Assembly (NCBI GenBank): GCA_017518225.1
Contig: JAFWVV010000084.1
Span: 1-32,089 of the forward strand
Direction: 5' to 3'
From: Oscillospiraceae bacterium
GTDB lineage: Bacteria > Bacillota > Clostridia > Oscillospirales > Oscillospiraceae
Length of the DNA stretch: 32,089 bases
Shown: positions 25,355 through 31,998 of the stretch, piece by piece
Layout: every line of letters begins with the position of its first letter
Numbering within the stretch: position 1 is the stretch's first letter
Position numbers and translations under genes: made by a program
The notes under the pieces: generated by a model
Told to the model about the DNA's origin: nothing
The model's database searches: none
Seen by the model: only the letters and a program-made list of their open reading frames with translations

Positions 25355-26566
25355 TCACTTTTTCGTGATTTTCAATGCGATCCGCCGGCCGGCCTCCCGA
25401 CGGATAATGCCTTTGATTTCCAAAACGGTGAGCTGCGCCAAAACCTTGGCGGCTCCCAGACCGGTTTCCTCGACGATATCGTCGATGTGCGACGAGTTCT
25501 TTTCAATCGCCGCAATGATCTTCAGTTGATCGGCGCTCAAGGCGCTCAACTGTTCTTTCCAGTCAATATATGCCTGCTGCGATGCCTTGTCAACGCTTTT
25601 TTCCTGTCGTCCGGCTCCCTCCGGCGCCTTTCGAAGCGTCTCTGCGGCACGCGAAACGAGCGGCTTTTCCTGCGTTTGCTCCTGCGGACGACGAACCTTA
25701 TCCGGAAAGCGCCCGACAAATTCGCGCATGACGTCCCAGCCGCAGGTAACCGGCGTTGCGCCCTCGCGGATCAGTTGGATCGTGCCCACGCTGTTGGGCG
25801 CGCCGACCTCTCCGGGCACGGAGAAAATATCCTTGCCCTGCTCGACCGCCTCGGAGGCAAACAGCAGCGCGCCGCTCGTTTCAGGCGCTTCTACAACGAC
25901 AACGCCGACGGACAGACCGGAGCTAATCCGGTTTCTGGTACGAAAGAAATGATTTTGCGAAACGGTGCCGGGCGCATGCTCACTCAAAAGCAGCCCCCAT
26001 TTGGCCACTTCTCGCACCAGCCAGCCGTCCGCCGCCTCGTGCGCCGTACCCAGCACGCCGACGCAGAGCCCGTCGGCCGCCAGCGCAGCCTTGGCCGCTT
26101 CTCCGTCGATGCCGGACCCCAATCCCGACAGCACAACGCCGCCGCAGCGGATAATGCCCTCGGACAGTTTCCTCGCCATGCCCAGTCCATAAGGCGAGGC
26201 CTTGCGCGTACCGATCACAGCAATCGCCGCCTCCTCGTCCAGTTCACAGAGCTTTCCTTTGGCGTAGAGCACCAGCGGCGGCGCGTAGATATTTTTCAGT
26301 CGGGCCGGATAGCCGGAGTCCTGCTGACAGATGATTCGCAGTCCCTGCTCCTCGCAGGCGCCGAGAATCTCGTTGGCGCGGCGCAGATCGTGCTTTTCCA
26401 GCTCTTCCATCGAGCTTTCCCGCAGCTGTTCCACGCGCGACAGTTCACCCTTTGGAGCAAAGAACACCGCCTCCGGGTCGCCATAGGCGCGCAGCAGAGC
26501 CGCCTTTTCCGCCACGCTCAAGCGCTCCTGCGCGGCAAGCCATACCCAGTATTTTGCCGAAGCCAC
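25355..26566 (-). CDS. dprA: DNA-processing protein DprA/Smf, divergent form
   Basis: The 403-residue protein begins with GTG, 5 bases after GGGGAC. The Rossmann-like core runs from about residue 115: IAVIGTRKASPYGLGMARKL, VVLSGLGSGIDGEAAKAAL, FFRTRNRISSGLSVGVVVVEAP, SGALLFASEAVEQGKDIFSVPG. A SAM-like helical N-domain precedes it and a winged-helix (DML1-like) domain ends the protein (IVEETGLGAAKVLAQLTVLEIKGIIRREAG). DprA loads RecA on incoming single-stranded DNA. Compared with the pneumococcal form, the GID-xxAH histidine and the YP-xxN segment of the nucleotide-like pocket are missing. This may mark a clostridial subfamily. The topA-dprA order is conserved in Firmicutes. Confidence 0.9.
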   Translation of the reverse strand: MASAKYWVWLAAQERLSVAEKAALLRAYGDPEAVFFAPKGELSRVEQLRESSMEELEKHDLRRANEILGACEEQGLRIICQQDSGYPARLKNIYAPPLVLYAKGKLCELDEEAAIAVIGTRKASPYGLGMARKLSEGIIRCGGVVLSGLGSGIDGEAAKAALAADGLCVGVLGTAHEAADGWLVREVAKWGLLLSEHAPGTVSQNHFFRTRNRISSGLSVGVVVVEAPETSGALLFASEAVEQGKDIFSVPGEVGAPNSVGTIQLIREGATPVTCGWDVMREFVGRFPDKVRRPQEQTQEKPLVSRAAETLRKAPEGAGRQEKSVDKASQQAYIDWKEQLSALSADQLKIIAAIEKNSSHIDDIVEETGLGAAKVLAQLTVLEIKGIIRREAGRRIALKITKK

Positions 26567-26581
26567 AGCGTCCCCTTCTTT

Positions 26582-27331
26582 CTATCTCGTCATTTCCCAC
26601 ATCAGGATCGACGCGGCGACAGCCGCGTTGAGCGATTCGCTGTCCGGGCGCATGGGGATGATAATCTGCTCGTCGCACAGCGCCAACAGCTCTTCGCTCA
26701 GCCCCCGTCCCTCGCTGCCGACAGCCACTGCGCAGCCGGTCAGAGGCTGTTGGCGCAGATCCCGCGAGCGTTCGCTCAAGGCCGCGCCGTAGAGCGGCAG
26801 CCCCTGATCCTGCAAAAACTCACGCAGAAGCGGCACTTCCACGCGCAGCACCTTCTGCCGGAAAATCGCGCCCATCGTGGCGCGCACGGTCTTAGGCTGA
26901 TAGAGATCCGCGCAGCTGCCGGTCAGGATCACCGCGTCCACGCCGAAGGCGTTGGCCGTGCGGATCACGGTGCCGACGTTGCCGGGATCCTGTACGCTTT
27001 CCAGCACGATCGCATGGGAAAGGCTCCCCGGCTTGCCGCAGCCGCGGATCGCAACGGCAAACAGCGGCCCGGGACTGTTGGCGAGCGGACAGGCATAGTC
27101 GTAAAGATCACCCGGAGCGACATACTGCTCGCAGTCGTTGAGCCCCTCGATCGCCTGCGCCGTCTCCTTCCACAGCACGGAGACGATTTGCGCGCCAAAG
27201 CGCAGCGCCTCGCGCAGGGTTTTGATCCCGTCGCAGAGGAACTGTCCCTGCGCCATGCGATAGCTCCCGTCTGCGCCAAGCGCGCGCAGATGCCGGATGT
27301 ATTCGTTTTTTCTTGAAGTAATCCGTTCCAA
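26582..27331 (-). CDS. TrmH/SpoU-family RNA 2'-O-methyltransferase
   Basis: The 249-residue protein begins with a TTG that has only a distant GGGAG. No better start is visible before an ATG about 25 codons in, so the start is uncertain. The N-terminal substrate-binding segment (TSRKNEYIRHLRAL, FLCDGIKTLREAL) is followed by the knotted SPOUT domain. The motifs are LESVQDPGNVGTVIRTANAFGVDAVIL, VGSEGRGLSEELLALCD and the C-terminal SESLNAAVAASILMWEM. The fold transfers a methyl group from SAM to ribose 2'-OH in rRNA or tRNA. Exact target unknown; it is closest to the TsnR/YsgA/RlmB group. It opens the long minus-strand cluster, 15 bases before dprA. Confidence 0.88.
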   Translation of the reverse strand: MERITSRKNEYIRHLRALGADGSYRMAQGQFLCDGIKTLREALRFGAQIVSVLWKETAQAIEGLNDCEQYVAPGDLYDYACPLANSPGPLFAVAIRGCGKPGSLSHAIVLESVQDPGNVGTVIRTANAFGVDAVILTGSCADLYQPKTVRATMGAIFRQKVLRVEVPLLREFLQDQGLPLYGAALSERSRDLRQQPLTGCAVAVGSEGRGLSEELLALCDEQIIIPMRPDSESLNAAVAASILMWEMTR

Positions 27332-27374
27332 AATCGCGCCTACTCTCCCAGCTTATCTTTATTACAATAGTGCT

Positions 27375-27403
27375 ATGATACACAGGTTTGTCCCATTTTG
27401 CAA
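27375..27403 (-). promoter_or_regulatory. Promoter of the long minus-strand cluster
   Basis: On the minus strand TTGCAA (27403-27398) and TATCAT (27380-27375) are 17 bases apart, about 45 bases before the methyltransferase start. It is the only clear minus-strand promoter seen upstream of the cluster. Internal promoters may exist inside coding sequence. Confidence 0.55.
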
Positions 27404-27474
27404 GAAAAAAATCATCAGGACTCTTTTGCTTGTCTTTTTTGATGTCCGGCACACAAATATAGCCGGCAAAACTC

Positions 27475-27503
27475 TTGCAATATGTCGAAAAATCCGTTAT
27501 AGT
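27475..27503 (+). promoter_or_regulatory. Divergent promoter for the 27557-28402 gene group
   Basis: TTGCAA (27475-27480) and TATAGT (27498-27503) are 17 bases apart. A GGAGG at 27547-27551 lies 5 bases before the ATG at 27557. The -35 sequence is the same as in the divergent promoter 72 bases away. Confidence 0.65.
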
Positions 27504-27556
27504 CAAAATACCGGGCACAGATCATCCGTCCGGAATCAAAGAAAGCGGAGGAACGA

Positions 27557-27826
27557 ATGATGTTTGATGTGAAAGCGAAAGCGGACGAGATCATCAAAAA
27601 GGTCTCCGAGGACAAGTCTCTGGCCAAGAATTTTCTGAAAGCCCCTGTCAAAACCGTTGAAGATCTGCTGGGCGTGGATCTGCCGGACGAGGCAGTCAAA
27701 AAGGTCGTCGAAGACGTCAAAGAAAAGCTGGATCCGAAAAAGCTCGCCGCCATGCTCGACAGCGACGGCGACGGCAAGCCCGATCTCGGCGCACTCGGCA
27801 AAATCTCCGAAGTCTTTAAAAAATAA
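27557..27826 (+). CDS. Small helical protein with an EF-hand-like calcium loop
   Basis: This 89-residue protein has no signal peptide or membrane segment and is rich in Lys, Glu and Asp. It starts at tandem ATGs after GGAGG. The first 58 residues look like amphipathic helices (KADEIIKKVSEDKSLAKNF, VKTVEDLLGVDLPDEAVKKV). Residues 68-76 hold DSDGDGKPD, the spacing of a calcium-binding EF-hand or dockerin loop. The tail ends in KISEVFKK. The helix-GVDLPDE-helix pattern superficially recalls Nif11/NHLP-type leader peptides, but there is no Gly-Gly cleavage site and no modification enzyme nearby. I do not assign a function. It is followed 20 bases later by the DUF805 gene. Confidence 0.8.
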   Translation: MMFDVKAKADEIIKKVSEDKSLAKNFLKAPVKTVEDLLGVDLPDEAVKKVVEDVKEKLDPKKLAAMLDSDGDGKPDLGALGKISEVFKK

Positions 27827-27846
27827 AAAACAAGGAGGACTTTTCC

Positions 27847-28236
27847 ATGTCCATGAAGGAAGCCGTTCAATCCGTATTCCGCCAGTACGCCACCTTTACC
27901 GGCCGCGCCCGCCGCAGCGAATACTGGTACTTCACCCTGTTCAACTTCATTGTTATCGGCGTTTTCAACGTGCTGATCGGTCTTGTCGGCCGCAAAAGCG
28001 GTCTGGCCGTTTTTCTCACCACTCTGCAAGGTCTTTGGTCTCTCGCTGTTTTAGTCCCTGTTCTCGCCCTCTGCTGGCGGCGTCTGCACGACATTGGCAA
28101 ATCCGGTGCAAACTACTTGTTTATCTTCATTCCGCTGGTCGGCTCGATCCTGCTCATCATTTGGTTCTGCACGGACAGCCAGCCCGGCGAAAACCAATAC
28201 GGCCCCAATCCCAAAGAGAACCCCATTCAATGGTAA
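27847..28236 (+). CDS. DUF805 family inner-membrane protein
   Basis: A 129-residue protein after AAGGAGG. It opens with the family pattern FRQYATFTGRARRSEYWYFTLFN. About three to four hydrophobic segments follow (near residues 33-48, 60-78 and 95-112), with the conserved RRLHDIGKSG between them. The end (FCTDSQPGENQYGPNPKE) also fits the family, whose members typically finish with a G-x-N-x-YGP-N-P motif. The function of DUF805 is unknown. The gene lies between the small EF-hand-like gene and a rubredoxin gene on the same strand, so a common transcript is likely. Confidence 0.92.
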   Translation: MSMKEAVQSVFRQYATFTGRARRSEYWYFTLFNFIVIGVFNVLIGLVGRKSGLAVFLTTLQGLWSLAVLVPVLALCWRRLHDIGKSGANYLFIFIPLVGSILLIIWFCTDSQPGENQYGPNPKENPIQW

Positions 28237-28267
28237 GCATCTGACACGAAATAAGGAGGAAGAAACC

Positions 28268-28402
28268 ATGCGCTATATCTGCAATGTCTGCGGCTGGGTC
28301 TACGATGAAGAAGATACCGGCGTGAAATGGGACGAACTGCCCGAGGATTTCACATGCGAGCTGTGCGGCGTCGGCAAGGACGAATTCAGCGTCGAAGAAT
28401 AA
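28268..28402 (+). CDS. Short rubredoxin
   Basis: A 44-residue protein starting at an ATG 8 bases after AAGGAGG. Two CxxC knuckles (ICNVCGWVYD and TCELCGVGKDEF) form an Fe(Cys)4 site. Ordinary rubredoxins have about 52 residues; here the loop between the knuckles is some 8-10 residues shorter, which resembles the rubredoxin domains of rubrerythrins. It probably passes electrons to peroxide- or oxygen-reducing proteins, and the reverse rubrerythrin in this window is a possible partner. It is cytosolic. It is closed by the terminator at 28437. Confidence 0.9.
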   Translation: MRYICNVCGWVYDEEDTGVKWDELPEDFTCELCGVGKDEFSVEE

Positions 28403-28436
28403 CATCTACCATCTACTATCAATTTGCAAAAGCGCT

Positions 28437-28471
28437 CCCGCCGTCTCCAACCGGGGCGGCGGGGCTTTTTT
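28437..28471 (+). terminator. Terminator after the rubredoxin gene
   Basis: CCCGCCG (28437-28443) pairs with CGGCGGG (28457-28463), followed by a run of six T (28466-28471). It ends 16 bases before the MATE gene, so some read-through into that gene is possible. No separate promoter for MATE is obvious. Confidence 0.85.
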
Positions 28472-28487
28472 GCCGGAAAGGATCTGT

Positions 28488-29882
28488 ATGAGCAAGATCA
28501 GAGACCTCTTTGCGCCGCGTGATATGAGCCAGGGCGCGCCCTGGAAACGGATCGCGGAATTTGCATTTCCGCTGCTGATCGGCAACTTCGCCCAGCAGCT
28601 GTATAATACCGTGGACGCCGTCGTCGTCGGCAACAGCCGCTGGGGCTATCAGGCGCTCGGCGCTGTCGGCAACGCCATGCCGGTGCTTAATCTCCTGCTG
28701 GCGCTCTTCGTCGGCATCTCGACCGGCGCCGGCATTCTCGTATCCCAGCACTTCGGCGCGAAAAACGAGCGCGCGCTCAGCCGCACCATCGGCAACTGCA
28801 TCACGGCCACCGCCATTGCCAGCGCCGCGATCATGCTGATCGGGCCGCTGCTGACAGGGCCGCTGCTGCGTGCCGTCGGCACGATGGACAGCATGTACGC
28901 CCAGTGCAAGGCTTATCTGGACATCTTTTTCATCGGCATCTGCGGTTTCTTCTTTTATAACATCTTTGCCGGTATCCTACGCGGTCTGGGCGATTCCTTC
29001 TCGGCGCTGCTTTACCTGATGATCACCTCGGTCATCAATATCGTGCTGGATCTGGCGCTGGTGGATCGCATGGGCGTACCCGGCGTCGCGTTGGCAACGG
29101 TCATCGCGCAGACGATTTCCGCCGTGCTGTGCGCGGTAAAGCTTCTGCGTCTGCGGACGGTGTTTCGTCTTCAAAAGAACGACCTGAAGCCGGATCCTCA
29201 CTATATCGGGCGAATCATTGAGCTGGGCATCCCCTCCGGGATGACGCAGGCAGTCTTTTCCATGGCGATGATGGTCGTGCAGCGGCTCATCAACAGCTTT
29301 GGCGATGAGATGTTTGTGGCATGCAACATCATGGTCATGCGCGTGGACGGCTACGCCATGCTGCCGAATTTCAGCTTCGGGCAGGCGATGAGCACCTTTG
29401 CCGGGCAGAACGTCGGCGCGCAGCGCATGGATCGCCTGAAAGACGGTACGAAGCAGGGGCTGCTGCTGGCTGTCGGAACCGCCGTCGTGCTGACGCCGCT
29501 GGTGCTGCTCTTCGGCCCTGCGCTGATGCGCCTGTTTACGCCCGAGCAGAGCCTGATCCATTTGTCCATGGGCATGATGTACATCCTTGCCGCCGGCTAT
29601 ATCGCCATGTCCGTCACACAGGTGCTGCAGGGCGTGATGCGCGGCTGCGGCGACACCGTGACGCCGATGTGGATCAGCTTCGGCACCACGATCGCGATGC
29701 GCTTGCCCATTGCCTACGGCATGGTCGCGCTGCTGCGCCATCGCGGCGCCTCCCTGCTGATGCAGGAGCGGATGGTGTTTGTTTCTCTGTTGGCCGCCTG
29801 GCTCTTCGGCATGCTGATCACAATCCACATTTATCGCCACGGAACTTGGAAGGACAAGCTGCCCACGCCAAAAGACGAATAA
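28488..29882 (+). CDS. MATE family multidrug/toxin exporter
   Basis: The 464-residue membrane protein starts at the ATG 5 bases after AAAGGA; an upstream in-frame TTG lies in the terminator. It has the twelve-helix, two-repeat pattern of MatE proteins. First repeat: FAFPLLIGNFAQQLYNTVDAVVVG, then ALFVGISTGAGILVSQHFGAKN. Second repeat: GIPSGMTQAVFSMAMMVVQ and FSFGQAMSTFAGQNVGAQRMD. It probably exports cationic drugs or metabolites by sodium or proton antiport. Substrate unknown. It may be reached by read-through from the rubredoxin transcript. Confidence 0.95.
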   Translation: MSKIRDLFAPRDMSQGAPWKRIAEFAFPLLIGNFAQQLYNTVDAVVVGNSRWGYQALGAVGNAMPVLNLLLALFVGISTGAGILVSQHFGAKNERALSRTIGNCITATAIASAAIMLIGPLLTGPLLRAVGTMDSMYAQCKAYLDIFFIGICGFFFYNIFAGILRGLGDSFSALLYLMITSVINIVLDLALVDRMGVPGVALATVIAQTISAVLCAVKLLRLRTVFRLQKNDLKPDPHYIGRIIELGIPSGMTQAVFSMAMMVVQRLINSFGDEMFVACNIMVMRVDGYAMLPNFSFGQAMSTFAGQNVGAQRMDRLKDGTKQGLLLAVGTAVVLTPLVLLFGPALMRLFTPEQSLIHLSMGMMYILAAGYIAMSVTQVLQGVMRGCGDTVTPMWISFGTTIAMRLPIAYGMVALLRHRGASLLMQERMVFVSLLAAWLFGMLITIHIYRHGTWKDKLPTPKDE

Positions 29883-29890
29883 AAACGCAA

Positions 29891-29921
29891 AAAGCGCCGC
29901 AGCTTTTCGCCGCGGCGCTTT
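29891..29921. terminator. Hairpin after the MATE gene
   Basis: AAAGCGCCGC (29891-29900) pairs with GCGGCGCTTT (29912-29921), 11-base loop, 8 bases after the MATE stop. The plus-strand trailer is poor in T, while the minus-strand side has TTTTTGCGTTTTT, so it might also stop minus-strand transcription. Confidence 0.7.
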
Positions 29922-30061
29922 ACAGCACCAACATTTTAACTATATCGCCGTTTTCCACTTCTGTCAAGGTTTCTCACCGCTTCTACACCAAAATCAGCGC
30001 AACGCACAATTTATTTTTCCATTTTTTGTTCATTCTACCACTGGATTTTTATTCGAAACTG

Positions 30062-30271
30062 ATGTATATTATAGACACAAAGGAAAACAAAAACGCCTCA
30101 ACGAAAACAGGGTTGAGGGACCGCCGAAAAGCAAAACCAGCAAAAGCAAAAAACGATCCCGGAGAGGCAAAAAGGCAGAAAGCATTTCCCGCTTATGGGA
30201 AGAGATCCAAGAGATCTACAAAAAAAATGAAGAGAGTGCCGAAAGCAGGTCCGAGAACGAAAAGCAAGTGA
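30062..30271 (+). CDS. Possible small basic protein, uncertain
   Basis: A 69-codon frame from the ATG at 30062 encodes a very basic peptide (MYIIDTKENKNASTKTG, then many Lys/Arg). It has no Shine-Dalgarno and its ATG overlaps the candidate -10. At 30148-30154 it contains A-AAA-AAC in the phase of a -1 slippery site. The -1 frame beyond it stays open to a TAA at 30334 and reads more like a real protein (ISRLWEEIQEIYKKNEES). A shifted product would have about 91 residues. Equally, the locus may be non-coding or a degraded gene. Confidence 0.2.
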   Translation: MYIIDTKENKNASTKTGLRDRRKAKPAKAKNDPGEAKRQKAFPAYGKRSKRSTKKMKRVPKAGPRTKSK

Positions 30272-30421
30272 CGCAAAAAAGCAAAGCCAAGCGAGAAAGT
30301 GAATTCGGCGGTTGTATTCTAAAGAAAGAGAGGTAACCAAGATGTTAGATACCAAGAACGTAGAGAAGTAACCCCTGACTGCGAGTGAAAATGAGGTCGG
30401 TCAGGGGTTGCTTCTTTTTTT
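30075..30421 (+). ncRNA. Candidate A-rich transcript with two internal stem-loops and a strong terminator
   Basis: The stretch is strikingly rich in A and G and poor in T, unlike its GC-rich neighbours. A TATTAT -10 candidate lies at 30067-30072, with no convincing -35. Inside are a 7-bp stem-loop (30096-30102 with 30112-30118) and a 5-bp stem-loop (30186-30190 with 30197-30201). A textbook intrinsic terminator ends it (30370-30422). The following gene is on the other strand, so the terminator must serve something here. It could be a regulatory RNA, an mRNA for very small proteins, or a decayed gene. The stretch 29922-30060 before it is AT-rich and otherwise empty. Confidence 0.45.
30342..30371 (+). 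CDS. Possible 9-residue peptide (MLDTKNVEK) before a terminator
   Basis: ATG at 30342 follows AGAGAGG by 8 bases, the best ribosome-binding site in this stretch. The frame ends with TAA at 30369-30371, which overlaps the first bases of the terminator stem. A ribosome finishing here would cover the 5' arm of that stem. This arrangement resembles a leader peptide, yet no plus-strand gene follows. Confidence 0.3.
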   Translation: MLDTKNVEK

Positions 30422-30422
30422 C
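30370..30422 (+). terminator. Strong intrinsic terminator of the A-rich transcript
   Basis: AACCCCTGAC (30370-30379) pairs perfectly with GTCAGGGGTT (30400-30409), followed by GCTTC and a T run to about 30422. Confidence 0.88.
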
Positions 30423-30479
30423 ATTTTGTCGGCGGCCATGCGGCCGTCTTTCTTTTTGCCCGCCGCTGTCCCGCGATCA

Positions 30480-30514
30480 AAAGAAAAAGGCCTTGCCTCG
30501 CAGCAAAGCCTTTT
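30480..30514 (-). terminator. Terminator of the PI-PLC-like gene
   Basis: On the minus strand a stem of GCCTTTT/AAAAGGC (30514-30508 with 30491-30485) plus an inner TTGC/GCAA pairing, with one mismatch, is followed by TTTTTCTTTT. It lies about 35 bases past the stop codon. Confidence 0.8.
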
Positions 30515-30549
30515 CGGTCTCCTGCGCCGCTTTCTGTTAAGCTGCGCTG

Positions 30550-31554
30550 TTAGAAATTTGTCTCATAGATATGCGCCGCCAGCTCGGCGGAAACGAAATC
30601 CAGCACGATCCAGCCGATCCGTTCGCCTTCCGGCAGTTCCGTTTTGAAAAAGCGTTGATTCAGATCCTTGGCAAAGGCATAGGGGTGGCCGTAGGCCGCC
30701 GTTCCTTTAGTGCTCAGAAAATGCAGGGCAATATCGCCTTTTTCCGCGCCGTTTTGCTCAAGCCCGGCGATAAAGGCCGCCCATTTGTCCTCGCTGTTGT
30801 ACTCAAAGCGATCCTGTACCCAGAGGGTATAACTGCCGTTATCGACCGCCGTGGTATTCAGGCTCGTATCCTGATAACCTTTTTGGCTCGGCCAGAGCAA
30901 AGGAATCCCGGCCCTCTCTCCCAGGCCGGCTTCGTCCTCATAACGGCGCATCAGCACCATCTTGCCGCGCGCCTCCCCCAAGCTGGGAATCGTATCCGTC
31001 AGCAGCCAATCTCTTGGATTGATATTGATCACAGTATCCAGCATACGCTGAAACTGCGCCACGCTCTCTTCCCCGTGCTCCTGCTTGACGGCAAGAATCA
31101 CCGTCTCCGTGGGATGCTCGGACACAAAATAATTGCACATTGCTGCAACAGTAAGAAAATCCAGCGTCGAACCGTCGAACGATTCCTTGCAGTTGGTAAA
31201 ACCATGCATCAGCTTGAGCCGTTCCCCGTCCGCGCCAAGGCGAATATCCAGATAACGCACCCCGGCCTCGAGCTGCTCACGAATACTCAGCGCCTGACAT
31301 TTGGAAAACCAGGCAAGCTGGACGTACTGCGTGGCGCTGTCGTGCGTACCGGGCAGATTGATCTCACTCAGCAGCAGACTGTCGTTCAGACGGCTCATCC
31401 AGTCGGCTGAGCCATCCACGGAACTTTTGTCCACCCGCTCTGTCAACGGCGCCAGGGTAAAAAAGGCCGCGAGACCAAGGAGCAGGGCAAGCAGCCCCGC
31501 CAGCACACGCAGCATCCGGCGCCCAAGTCCGCTGCGTTTTTTGGTTTGTTCCAT
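30550..31554 (-). CDS. Membrane-anchored phosphatidylinositol-specific phospholipase C-like protein
   Basis: The 334-residue protein starts at the ATG at 31554, after AAGGAAG. A basic N-terminus and one hydrophobic segment (about 14-34) place it as an anchored or secreted extracytoplasmic protein. The PI-PLC X domain follows: LPGTHDSAT with the catalytic His71, VRYLDIRL with metal or substrate-binding acids, and MHGF with the second catalytic His117. Bacterial members cleave phosphatidylinositol or GPI anchors by a metal-independent two-histidine mechanism. The C-terminal part (about 200-334) completes the barrel (GWIVLDFVSAELAAHIYE). Substrates could be host or microbial inositol lipids. It is a single gene with its own terminator; a weak TATAGT lies about 30 bases upstream of the start. 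Confidence 0.88.
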   Translation of the reverse strand: MEQTKKRSGLGRRMLRVLAGLLALLLGLAAFFTLAPLTERVDKSSVDGSADWMSRLNDSLLLSEINLPGTHDSATQYVQLAWFSKCQALSIREQLEAGVRYLDIRLGADGERLKLMHGFTNCKESFDGSTLDFLTVAAMCNYFVSEHPTETVILAVKQEHGEESVAQFQRMLDTVININPRDWLLTDTIPSLGEARGKMVLMRRYEDEAGLGERAGIPLLWPSQKGYQDTSLNTTAVDNGSYTLWVQDRFEYNSEDKWAAFIAGLEQNGAEKGDIALHFLSTKGTAAYGHPYAFAKDLNQRFFKTELPEGERIGWIVLDFVSAELAAHIYETNF

Positions 31555-31766
31555 AAGCGCACTTCCTTTCGACTTTTACACTATATCACAGTCCAAAAGA
31601 ACAAGAAAGCATTTTTCATCCACAATAAACAAAACAAAAAAAACAGGCCTCGCGCAGAAAACATAAGCAAAACATCCCCTGCGCTTTTTCCATTGAAGAC
31701 AAGGAAACAGAGTCCGGGCGCAAAGCTCGAACGATAACGGCGCTAATTTTGAACGATAAATCGCCC

Positions 31767-31795
31767 TTGACAAGGCCATTTTGTTATGCTAATAT
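31767..31795 (+). promoter_or_regulatory. Promoter of tRNA-Ser
   Basis: A perfect TTGACA (31767-31772) and TAATAT (31790-31795) are 17 bases apart, with a TG one base ahead of the -10 (extended -10). It ends 27 bases before the tRNA. The remaining intergenic region 31555-31766 shows no gene. Confidence 0.85.
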
Positions 31796-31822
31796 ATCCA
31801 AGCAATAATGAGTTGTCAGCAT

Positions 31823-31915
31823 GCAGAAGTACCCAAGAGGCCGAAGGGGCTCCCCTGCTAAGGGAGTAGGCCGGCTAAAACCGGCGCGAGGGTTCAAATC
31901 CCTCCTTCTGCGCCA
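31823..31915 (+). tRNA. tRNA-Ser (anticodon GCT)
   Basis: A 93-base class II tRNA. The acceptor arms GCAGAAG and CTTCTGC pair perfectly, with G as discriminator and an encoded CCA (31913-31915). The anticodon loop CTGCTAA carries GCT and reads AGC/AGU serine codons. The long variable arm has a GCCGG/CCGGC stem, and the T arm has the standard GGTTCAAATCC. The long variable arm and the G discriminator agree with serine identity. Confidence 0.97.
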
Positions 31916-31920
31916 AAGCA

Positions 31921-31950
31921 AAACCCCTGTCGCTGATGCGACAGGGGTTT
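31921..31950. terminator. Hairpin directly after the tRNA
   Basis: A perfect 13-bp stem (31921-31933 with 31938-31950) with a TGAT loop lies 5 bases after the CCA end. The 3' arm ends in GGGGTTT and the plus trailer is not T-rich, while the minus side has TTTTGC. It is the likely tRNA terminator, possibly acting both ways. Confidence 0.75.
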
Positions 31951-31960
31951 CAGACCGTAG

Positions 31961-31998
31961 ACAAACCCGCTTTAGGCTGAGGCCGAAAGCGGGTTTGT
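31961..31998. repeat. Second long palindrome, probable intergenic repeat
   Basis: ACAAACCCGCTTT (31961-31973) pairs with AAAGCGGGTTTGT (31986-31998), with a further GGC/GCC pairing inside. It follows the tRNA terminator by 10 bases and has no T run, so a second terminator is less likely than a palindromic repeat or an RNA end structure. Beyond it, GCGAGGAA occurs at 32021-32028 and again at 32049-32056, each preceded by TGAAAAA. The remaining bases to 32089 show no gene. Confidence 0.6.

Noticed and set aside
22550..27316. Plus-strand open frame of 1588 codons opposite the trmFO 5' end, topA, dprA and the RNA methyltransferase
   Set aside because: It is antisense to four well-conserved genes, has no recognisable domain, and has the His/Arg/Gln-rich composition of a mirror frame. 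Strong codon bias of the real genes removes antisense stops.
27557..27826. Nif11/NHLP-type leader peptide for a modified-peptide pathway
   Set aside because: The helical pattern is only superficially similar; there is no Gly-Gly or Gly-Ala cleavage site, and no modification enzyme or exporter of the right type is adjacent.
30342..30371. MLDTKNVEK as the remnant start of an ABC transporter ATPase
   Set aside because: It resembles the usual ATPase opening (MLxIKNVEK), but nine residues are too few and no downstream Walker or signature motif is left.
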